Assembly: GCA_035513055.1 (NCBI GenBank)
Contig: DATKCT010000047.1
Coordinates: forward strand, 41,318 to 105,317
Length of the DNA: 64,000 nt
From: DATKCT01 sp035513055
GTDB lineage: Bacteria; Verrucomicrobiota; Verrucomicrobiia; Verrucomicrobiales; DEV007
Reading direction: 5' to 3'
In this document: positions 43,462 to 50,639 of the stretch, piece after piece
Layout of the letters: every line of letters begins with the position of its first letter
Position numbering within the stretch: the first letter of the stretch is position 1
Program-made: the position numbers and the translations under genes
The notes under the pieces: generated by a model
Told to the model about the DNA's origin: nothing
The model's database searches: none
What the model saw: only the letters and a program-made list of their open reading frames with translations

Positions 43462-43552
43462 AACCCGCGTTTCTCGTACTCTTTCCGCCGCGGCACGCTG
43501 CACCCATTCCGCCTGTGTTCTGCTTGAACAGGTGTTCTCACCCAGTTCCGGC
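43462..43552 (+). repeat. Intergenic repeat, copy B (AACCCGCGTTTCTC)
   Basis: Begins with the core motif carrying one change, continues with CTTTCCGC as in copy A, and about 65 bases on has CAGGTGTTCTCACCCAGTTC, matching the second block of the copy at 31808-31920. Length and spacing differ slightly. Confidence 0.5.
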
Positions 43553-43852
43553 GTGTGTCCGAAGTGGGTGGGCCCTGTGATTCGGGCCGCGGGAGCGGGA
43601 TGGGCGGATGGGATGAGGGACCTCGAGGTCTTCAAGGACGTCCTGCGCTGAACACCCCTCCCTGATGCCGCCGGTGACTCGAGATCCCCACGGAAGGCCC
43701 CATCCCGCCCGGTCCGCCCACTGCCGCGGGCGCCGGTGGCATCCCCCCCAAAGCCGGCCAGCCCGCTTTCCCAGCCGAGCGTCGATCCTCCTCCTGCCGC
43801 ACGCAGTTTGCACCGCCACGCCAGAATCAGATGAGACGGCCTTGTTGTTGCC

Positions 43853-43876
43853 CGTTGCCGCGTTGCCGCGTTGCCG
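43853..43876. repeat. Three perfect tandem copies of CGTTGCCG
   Basis: Three adjacent 8-base units in the region upstream of mreB. A short array like this can vary in copy number by slippage. Confidence 0.7.
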
Positions 43877-43995
43877 CGCATCGCTTCGTATCGCGCTTGA
43901 CCGCGGAGTGGCTATCGCTATGCTGGCGAATTCGCGCGAACGCGGAGCCTGCGGGTCTTGTTGAAAGGCTCCGGACCGGGTTCAGGGTGACGGGA

Positions 43996-44014
43996 GGCGG
44001 CGGGCACCGCCGCC
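43996..44014. promoter_or_regulatory. Strong GC hairpin upstream of mreB
   Basis: GGCGGCGG and CCGCCGCC arms with the loop GCA end 51 bases before the mreB start. It could form in the mreB leader and affect expression, or be the end of an upstream element. No T-run. Confidence 0.35.
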
Positions 44015-44065
44015 GGGTCGGGGGGAAAGGCGCGGAAGTCGGCTTTTGAAGACGCACGCACGAGC

Positions 44066-45094
44066 ATGATTGGCAGGTTTTTCGGATTACTATCGAACGA
44101 TATCGGCATCGACCTGGGGACGGCGAATACGCTGGTTTACGTTAAGGACCACGGCATCGTACTGCGAGAACCTTCGGTGGTGGCCGTAAAGGCCGGCACC
44201 AGCGAGGTCCTGGCGGTCGGGGAAGACGCCAAGCGGATGTTGGGCCGGACACCGGGAAACATCGTGGCCATCCGGCCGCTGAAAGACGGGGTGATCGCGG
44301 ACTTCGAGGTCACCGAGGCGATGCTGCGGCACTTTATCCGAAAAGTGCACAATCGCAGGACGGTGGCCCGTCCGCGAGTGGTCATCGCCGTTCCATCAGG
44401 CATCACTGAGGTCGAGAAGCGCGCGGTGGAGGAATCGGCGCGGCAAGCTGGCGCCAGGGAAGTCTATCTCATCGAGGAGCCGATGGCCGCGGCGATTGGG
44501 GTTGGGCTTCCGGTGCAAGATGCGTCGGGCAACATGATCATCGACATCGGCGGGGGGACCACGGAAGTGGCCTTGATTTCGTTGTCGGGGATCGTTTACA
44601 GCCGGAGCGTCCGAGTTGCGGGAGACGAGCTGGACGAGGCCATCATCAATTACATGAAGCGGGCCTACAACTTGATGATCGGCGAGCGGACCGCGGAGGA
44701 GATCAAGATCAGGCTGGGATCGGCCTACCCTTACGGGAAAGAGATGACCATGGAGGTCAAGGGGCGGGACCTGGTCGCCGGACTGCCGAAGACCATCAGC
44801 ATCACTTCTCAGGAGATTCGGGAAGCGATGTTGGAGCCCTTGAACACCATTGTCGACTCGGTGCGGGTGACGTTGGAACGCTGTCCCCCGGAATTGGCGG
44901 CGGACTTGGTCGAACGGGGCATGGTCCTGGCCGGCGGGGGCGCCCTGCTTCGAGGATTGGATAAACTGCTTTCGGAGGAGACCGGTCTGCCGGTGCATGT
45001 GGCGGAGGATCCGCTGAGCGCCGTCGCAGAGGGTGCCGGAAAGGTGTTGAGTGAACTCGCCTTCCTGCGCCGGGTCGCCAGCCGGGGCGGTTAA
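44066..45094 (+). CDS. mreB: Rod shape-determining actin homologue MreB
   Basis: 342 residues. Forms membrane-bound filaments that position the elongation machinery. Actin-fold nucleotide site: IGIDLGTANT at 13-22 (phosphate 1), IDIGGGTTEVA (phosphate 2), and VLAGGGALLRGLD (adenosine). AVPSGITEVEKRAV and YLIEEPMAAAIG are MreB-specific. A short hydrophobic N-terminus (MIGRFFGLL) is suited to membrane binding. First gene of the mreBCD-mrdA group. Confidence 0.97.
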   Translation: MIGRFFGLLSNDIGIDLGTANTLVYVKDHGIVLREPSVVAVKAGTSEVLAVGEDAKRMLGRTPGNIVAIRPLKDGVIADFEVTEAMLRHFIRKVHNRRTVARPRVVIAVPSGITEVEKRAVEESARQAGAREVYLIEEPMAAAIGVGLPVQDASGNMIIDIGGGTTEVALISLSGIVYSRSVRVAGDELDEAIINYMKRAYNLMIGERTAEEIKIRLGSAYPYGKEMTMEVKGRDLVAGLPKTISITSQEIREAMLEPLNTIVDSVRVTLERCPPELAADLVERGMVLAGGGALLRGLDKLLSEETGLPVHVAEDPLSAVAEGAGKVLSELAFLRRVASRGG

Positions 45095-45143
45095 TACCCG
45101 CTCGGGTCATGCCGCTTTTTCTCTTGGTCCCAGGTCTCCGGCC

Positions 45144-45986
45144 ATGAAGCGTGCGAGCATCATCGCACTGCTCTTGCTTGGAGCGTTGACGTTTTGGCTG
45201 ATACTTCTGCCGCCGGAGACGGCAGCGCGATGGCAGAACGGTTTCTTGACCTGGTTCGCGCCGGCGATCCGGGCCGCCGGCGACCAGCCCAAGGCAATCG
45301 CCGCCGCCTCCAGCAAGGAGGAAAGAGAACTCCGGCGGCTGCGTGATGAGGTCGACCGGCTCTGGATCGAACGCTCCTTTCTCGAGCGGTTGCGAGAGGA
45401 AAACGATCAGTTGCGGCGGGCTTTGGCTTTTGTGGAACAACGGCATCACGACGCCATCGCGGCTCGCGTGATCCGGCGCGAATCGGCGGGCCTGTGGAGC
45501 GCGGCCTTCATCGACAAGGGGGCCGAGCACGGCTTGACCCGTGATTTGGCCGTGATAGCCCCTGCGGGTGTGGTCGGAAAACTGACCGACGTGATGCCGC
45601 GGATGTCCCGTTTGCTTTTTCTCACCGACGAACGCTGCCAGATTTCCGCCCGCGTAGAGGGCGCCAGCTACGAAGGGATCACCCGGGGCAGACGGGGAAT
45701 GGCGGTGGTGCATCCGGAAGTCGAACTGCGCTTTCTTCCGCCGAGAGCCGGGATTCCGGAGGGCTCGCTGGTGGTGACCGCGGGGTTGGGCGGTGTTTAT
45801 CCGGAGGGTTTGGTGATCGGAATAACCGGACGGTTTGAACGGGGAGAAACCTTTGGGTCGGCGGTGGTCACGCCGGCGGCGGACCCGGCGCTGCTGCGGA
45901 CCGTTTTCGTTTTGAAACCCGTCGAACCGCTGCCCGGTGGAGATGTGGTGCGGGCGGATGAAGGAAGGGAGGCGGATGATCCATGA
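45144..45986 (+). CDS. mreC: Rod shape-determining protein MreC
   Basis: 280 residues from the ATG at 45144. One N-terminal membrane segment (ALLLLGALTFWLILL), a coiled coil at about 55-95 (EERELRRLRDEVDRLW), then the periplasmic double beta-barrel with AARVIRRE, FIDKGAEHGL, GVVGKL and the late GLGGVYPEGLVIG. MreC links MreB filaments to PBP2 and activates it. Overlaps mreD by four bases. Confidence 0.93.
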   Translation: MKRASIIALLLLGALTFWLILLPPETAARWQNGFLTWFAPAIRAAGDQPKAIAAASSKEERELRRLRDEVDRLWIERSFLERLREENDQLRRALAFVEQRHHDAIAARVIRRESAGLWSAAFIDKGAEHGLTRDLAVIAPAGVVGKLTDVMPRMSRLLFLTDERCQISARVEGASYEGITRGRRGMAVVHPEVELRFLPPRAGIPEGSLVVTAGLGGVYPEGLVIGITGRFERGETFGSAVVTPAADPALLRTVFVLKPVEPLPGGDVVRADEGREADDP

Positions 45987-46597
45987 TCTACCGGGCGGTT
46001 TTGTTGGTGCTGTTGGCGGCGTGTTTGGTGGTTCAGGAGTTTCTGCCGGAAATCGAGGTCGGCGGCGTCCGGGCCACGCTCCTGCTGCTGCCCACCGTGT
46101 TCTTGTGCAGTGTGGCGACGTTGGAGTATGCCTCGATGATTGGGTTTGCGGCGGTGGGCGGGTTGCTGTGGGATCTTCGTTACGCTCCGGCGGGGATTTC
46201 GGCGCGGGCGGCTGAAGAGGCTCGGGAACTTGCCGGCGAGGTCGCGGGCGCGGCCGGAGCCGGGTTCGGCGGAGACCTCTTTTTTGGGTCGACGATCGTG
46301 TTCTACGCGTTGGCCGGAACGGTGATGTTCGGAGTGACGCCGCGGGCGAGGGAAGGGCGGGTGGTGCTGCCGGCGCTCATGGTGGGCGTCAGTCTTTTTC
46401 TCCTGCAGACCGGTCAGTTCCTGGCTTTGAACCTCTTTCGAGGCGGATTCGACCTTCCGTGGGATCTTTTGCGAAGGATGATTTACTGCGCCGCGGCGGG
46501 GACGTTGGCGGCGGCGCCGCTGATCGTGGGCTTACGCCTGGCGGAACGCTTTCTGAAAGGACCCGGGGACTTGCCCGCCTTGGAGTTTCAGCGATGA
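45983..46597 (+). CDS. mreD: Rod shape-determining membrane protein MreD
   Basis: 204 residues, almost entirely hydrophobic with five or six membrane segments. MreD proteins are poorly conserved; the call rests on topology and on its exact place between mreC and mrdA, with ATGA overlaps at both ends. A soluble loop at about 70-95 is rich in Ala/Glu. Confidence 0.85.
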   Translation: MIYRAVLLVLLAACLVVQEFLPEIEVGGVRATLLLLPTVFLCSVATLEYASMIGFAAVGGLLWDLRYAPAGISARAAEEARELAGEVAGAAGAGFGGDLFFGSTIVFYALAGTVMFGVTPRAREGRVVLPALMVGVSLFLLQTGQFLALNLFRGGFDLPWDLLRRMIYCAAAGTLAAAPLIVGLRLAERFLKGPGDLPALEFQR

Positions 46598-48783
46598 GGC
46601 AGTGGCAATCCAGATTGCGTCTCTACGCCGTGGTTTTCCTGCTCCTTTCGGGATTCGGAGCGCTGGTGTATCAGTTATGGCAAGTACAGATCAACCGGTA
46701 TGAGCAGTACATCCGGCTGGCCCCGGGAACGCGGGAGATCAGCGTCCGGATTCCGGGTGTGCGCGGTGAGATTCGCGATCGCCACGGGGCGACCTTGGTG
46801 GGGAATCGCTTTGTCTTCGAGGTGTCGCTCCACCTCAAGGACTTGGTCGAGGCCTACGAGCGCGACGTGAGAGGGAAGGGGAACGCCGAAGGGACGCCGG
46901 TCCGGAGGGACGGGCGAGGGCGCGAGGAGAAGGATGTGGGAGAGATCGTGCGGAGGACGGTGACGGCGCCCTTGCGCGAGATGGGGGTGGAGATCCCGTT
47001 TTCCGCGGAGGACGTCCAGCGTCATTACCGGTCTACCTACGGGGTGATCCCTTATTCACTAACAAGCGACCTGACCTACCGGGAATACTGTGTGCTGGCG
47101 GAGCGAACGCTGGGTATCTCCGGCGTGCGCGTGGAGGCGGCGGCAGTGCGGAACTATCCCTTGAAGGCCTTGGCTTCTCACATTCTAGGGTACACGAGCC
47201 GGCCGGATGAGCAGCGGGATCTCGAGGACTTGCGGAAGAGGGCCAGCAGCGACGGGCCCGATGGGGAGCGGGCGCGGGAGGAGCTGGAACGTTATGATTT
47301 TTACGTGCCGGACACGCGGGGTGTAGAAGGGATCGAACGGAGTCAAGACGACTATTTGCGCGGGCGTCCGGGCCGCCAGGTTTTGCAGCGCAACGAGAAA
47401 GGGGTCATCGTTCGAGAAAAGGAATTCGAGCCGGCTCAACCTGGGCTGGATGTGTATTTGACCATCGACGCCCGGCAGCAGCATATCTGTGAGACGGCGT
47501 TGCGGGATGTGGGGATTGGCGCGGCGGTGTTGTTGGATCCCTTCAACGGGGACATTCTGGCGATGGCTTCGGCCCCGTCCTTCGACCCCAGCCGGTTTGT
47601 GCCTACCATCAGCGCCGAGGATTGGAACCGCTACTTGAACGATCCGACGAAGCCTTTTGTGAACCGGGCCATCCGGGCTTTTGTGCCCGGGTCCGTGTTC
47701 AAGCTTGCGGTGGCGGCGGCGGGCTGCAGCAAAGAGCTGGGATCGCGGAGCTTCAACTGCCCGGGGTCCATCCGCTATGGGAACCGCTTGCAAAAGTGCT
47801 GGATCTTCGGGCGGGGCGCGCACGGGTATCTGAACTTGGAGCAGGCCATCCAGCGCTCGTGCAATTGTTATTTCTATCAATACGGCAATGCGGCGAAGAT
47901 CGAAACGATCGTAGAAATGGGCCACGCCTTCGGACTGGGTGAAGCGACGGGAATCCCTCTGAGCGGGGAGAGTTCCGGGTTGGTGCCCGGGCCGCGGCTG
48001 CTCGAGGACAGGGGCAAGGGCGAGAAATGGAGCAATGCCCGGACCGCATTGGTGTCCATCGGGCAAGCGGAAACCCTGGCTTCCCCTTTGCAGATGGCGA
48101 GCGTGGCCGCGGCGTTCGCCAACGGGGGCGCCGTTTACCGGCCCCGATTGGTGCGCCGGATCGCCGAGCGGGACGGGACGCCGGTGCGTGAGCCGGAGCC
48201 GGAACTGAGGACTCTGTTGTCGGAAGCGGGAGTGGATGAGGCGGGACTGAACCGGATCCGCAGGGGCATGAAGGCCGTCGTCGAGAGTCCCGGCGGGACA
48301 GCGGCGCGGATCCGGATCGAAGGGTTGGAAATCGCGGGCAAGACCGGGACGGCGGAGTTCTTACGCGAAGGAATAATGGAGAAGCACGCCTGGTTTGTCG
48401 GGTTTGCTCCGTATGAAGAGCCGCGCTTTGCCGTTTGTGTTTTCGTGTTCCTGGGGAAAGGAGGGAGCGTCGTCGCCGCTCCGATCGCGCGGGAAATTCT
48501 CGTCCGTGGGTTGGAAGTGGACGGCAATCCCCAGATCCAGCCAGCGCCGATGGAAGAAACTCCGGGGCAGTTCCTGCGCCTCGAGGCGGCTCCGGTGTTT
48601 GACGGGAGCACGCTTTTGGTGGGAGCAGGGGATCAGACGCCGGAGGAGGGGGATGGGGACGCGGGGATCCTGGATCCCGATGACGCGAGGCTTTCCACCG
48701 GCGGCGAGGACAGCTACGAAGTCCCCGGAACGATCCGGATCCGGCCGCCCGCGGTGGAAACGGTCGAGGCCGGTTCGGGCTGA
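46594..48783 (+). CDS. mrdA: Penicillin-binding protein 2 (transpeptidase of the elongasome)
   Basis: 729 residues from the ATG at 46594. One N-terminal membrane anchor (LYAVVFLLLSGFGALVYQLW), a dimerisation domain beginning with the GVRGEIRDRHG motif, and the transpeptidase with SVFK (Ser367, Lys370), SCN (422-424) and KTG (583-585). It cross-links peptidoglycan during side-wall growth with MreBCD. The C-terminus extends about 75 residues past the catalytic domain, acidic and proline-rich. rodA, its usual glycosyltransferase partner, is not adjacent. Confidence 0.95.
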   Translation: MRQWQSRLRLYAVVFLLLSGFGALVYQLWQVQINRYEQYIRLAPGTREISVRIPGVRGEIRDRHGATLVGNRFVFEVSLHLKDLVEAYERDVRGKGNAEGTPVRRDGRGREEKDVGEIVRRTVTAPLREMGVEIPFSAEDVQRHYRSTYGVIPYSLTSDLTYREYCVLAERTLGISGVRVEAAAVRNYPLKALASHILGYTSRPDEQRDLEDLRKRASSDGPDGERAREELERYDFYVPDTRGVEGIERSQDDYLRGRPGRQVLQRNEKGVIVREKEFEPAQPGLDVYLTIDARQQHICETALRDVGIGAAVLLDPFNGDILAMASAPSFDPSRFVPTISAEDWNRYLNDPTKPFVNRAIRAFVPGSVFKLAVAAAGCSKELGSRSFNCPGSIRYGNRLQKCWIFGRGAHGYLNLEQAIQRSCNCYFYQYGNAAKIETIVEMGHAFGLGEATGIPLSGESSGLVPGPRLLEDRGKGEKWSNARTALVSIGQAETLASPLQMASVAAAFANGGAVYRPRLVRRIAERDGTPVREPEPELRTLLSEAGVDEAGLNRIRRGMKAVVESPGGTAARIRIEGLEIAGKTGTAEFLREGIMEKHAWFVGFAPYEEPRFAVCVFVFLGKGGSVVAAPIAREILVRGLEVDGNPQIQPAPMEETPGQFLRLEAAPVFDGSTLLVGAGDQTPEEGDGDAGILDPDDARLSTGGEDSYEVPGTIRIRPPAVETVEAGSG

Positions 48784-48839
48784 GCCCGGCCCGGTCAAGG
48801 CAGGCATGAATTTATTGTTGTGAACCATTTACCATTACC

Positions 48840-50420
48840 ATGTTGAAACGCATCAAAAGAATATTTGGTCTCGAAGAACTCCGCGGCGGGAACAAGATCA
48901 TTGTTAATGTCGAGAAGCTCGAACGCCGGGTCGCCCTCTTGGAGAACGGCGTGCTTGAGGAGTACACCATCGAGCGGGTCGGCCAGCGCAATATCGTCGG
49001 GAGCATTTTCAAAGGGAAGGTCAAGAACATCGAACCTGGACTCAAGGCGATGTTTGTGGATATCGGGCTGGAGAAGAACGCCTTTCTCCACTTTTGGGAC
49101 GCCATTCCCGCGGCGCTGGATGCCGGCCTCGAGGAGATTCAACGCGACCCTGGAAAGAGAAAGGGTCAGAAACGCATCAGTTCAAAGGACATTCCCGAGA
49201 TCTATCCGGTCGGCTCGGAAGTGCTGGTGCAGGTGACCAAGGGGCCCATAGGAAACAAGGGGCCGCGGGTCACCACCAACATCAGCCTTCCCGGGCGCTT
49301 CATGGTGTTGATGCCGCTCAACGATCAGTTCGGGATCTCGCGAAAGATCGAGGATCCTAACGAACGCAAGCGATTGCAGCGGATTACAGAAAAGCTCAGT
49401 GTCCCGGAGGGAATGGGCATCATCATGAGGACGGTGTGCCAAGGGAAGCGGGCGCGGTTTTTCGTGCGGGATTTGGGGATTCTCCTGGACCAATGGAGAC
49501 TTATCGACGAGAAGCAGGCGGCGCACCCAGCGCCGCTGCGCGTCTTTGAAGAACCGGATGTGGTGGAACGTACGGTTCGGGATTTTCTCACCGAAGAGAT
49601 CGATGAAGTGCTGTGCGACGATCCAGGCACGGCGGAACGGATGCGGGAGTTGGCAGGGGCCATTTCGCGGCGCGCGCGCAAGCGCATTCGCGTCTTCGAG
49701 GGCAACGTGCCGGTCTTCGAGCGATTCGGAATTCAGAAACAGATCGACAACGCTTTCCACCGGCAGGTTTGGCTGAACTGTGGAGGATATTTGGTGATCG
49801 ATGAGACGGAGGCGATGATCACCATCGACGTCAACACGGGGCGCAACAAAGGATCGAAGGACGTGGACAAGATGATCCTGGAGACGAATCTGGAGGCGGC
49901 CGAGGAGGTTTCGCGGCAGTTGCGGCTGCGCAATATCGGCGGTTTGGTGGTCGTCGATTTCATCGATATGCGGTCGCGCCGGGACCAGCAAGCGGTCTAC
50001 CGGGGAATGAAGGACCGGCTCAAGCGGGACAAGGCCAAGACTCAGATCTTGCCGATTTCTCAGTTAGGCTTGATGGAAATGACCCGGCAGCGGCTTAATG
50101 AGAGCCTTTCCGAAGCGGTTTACGATCTGTGCGGCTATTGCAACGGGAGAGGCAGGGTCAAATCCACCATGACCATGAGCGTGGAGCTGCAACGCCGTGT
50201 CGCCAAGATCCTCCAGAGGTTTCCGGAGGACACCCATCACGACTTGTTGTTGGTGGTGCATCCCGATGTGTTGAACCGGTTGCGCAGCGAGGACGACCAG
50301 ATCCTGGTGGAGTTGGAACGGCGATTCAGCGCCCGGCTCACCTTCCGAAGCGACCCGGCATTTCACCGGGAGAACGTGGCGGTGTTGGATGCTAAGACCG
50401 GCGAAGAAGTGCGGGAGTGA
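48840..50420 (+). CDS. rng: Ribonuclease G/E family endoribonuclease
   Basis: 526 residues, RNase G-like in lacking the long RNase E scaffold tail. N-terminal S1-type domain (IVGSIFKGKVKNIEPGLKA, FVDIGLEKNAFLH), 5'-sensor region, then the DNase I-like core with ITIDVNTGRNKGSKD and VVVDFIDM holding the metal-binding aspartates, and the zinc-link CGYCNGRG. It processes 16S rRNA and decays mRNA. Location behind mreBCD is common, because rng (cafA) follows mre genes in many bacteria. Confidence 0.94.
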   Translation: MLKRIKRIFGLEELRGGNKIIVNVEKLERRVALLENGVLEEYTIERVGQRNIVGSIFKGKVKNIEPGLKAMFVDIGLEKNAFLHFWDAIPAALDAGLEEIQRDPGKRKGQKRISSKDIPEIYPVGSEVLVQVTKGPIGNKGPRVTTNISLPGRFMVLMPLNDQFGISRKIEDPNERKRLQRITEKLSVPEGMGIIMRTVCQGKRARFFVRDLGILLDQWRLIDEKQAAHPAPLRVFEEPDVVERTVRDFLTEEIDEVLCDDPGTAERMRELAGAISRRARKRIRVFEGNVPVFERFGIQKQIDNAFHRQVWLNCGGYLVIDETEAMITIDVNTGRNKGSKDVDKMILETNLEAAEEVSRQLRLRNIGGLVVVDFIDMRSRRDQQAVYRGMKDRLKRDKAKTQILPISQLGLMEMTRQRLNESLSEAVYDLCGYCNGRGRVKSTMTMSVELQRRVAKILQRFPEDTHHDLLLVVHPDVLNRLRSEDDQILVELERRFSARLTFRSDPAFHRENVAVLDAKTGEEVRE

Positions 50421-50421
50421 G

Positions 50422-50435
50422 CGGCGGCGCCGCCG
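50422..50435. terminator. GC palindrome after rng, weak terminator candidate
   Basis: CGGCGG/CCGCCG arms directly after the rng stop in the 220-base gap to the convergent PHP-GT4 gene. No T-run follows, so termination here would probably need Rho or another factor. Confidence 0.25.
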
Positions 50436-50639
50436 GAAGGTGGGACGAGCTGATTCCGCATCCCGGAGGGATGCCAGCGGAAAGCTCAGGCATCGGCCCA
50501 GATCCTCCGAAGACCAGGTAGCACCTCCTCGGGAGACTTCCCGGTCAGGCGCATGGAAGGGGCGTCAGGGCAGAGATCAATCTCTCCTGGCTGGCGCTAC
50601 CCCCGCGGTTTCGTTCGACCCCGGCCACGAAATGAAATG

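Larger units (their letters stand above)
43331..44065. other. Intergenic debris and mreB upstream region
   Basis: About 730 bases without an intact gene. It contains repeat copy B, a three-unit 8-base tandem repeat and a GC hairpin close to mreB. Open frames in this GC-rich stretch look random. Confidence 0.45.

Noticed and set aside
43853..43876. CRISPR-like array
   Set aside because: Units are 8 bases, directly adjacent and without spacers; no cas genes in the window.
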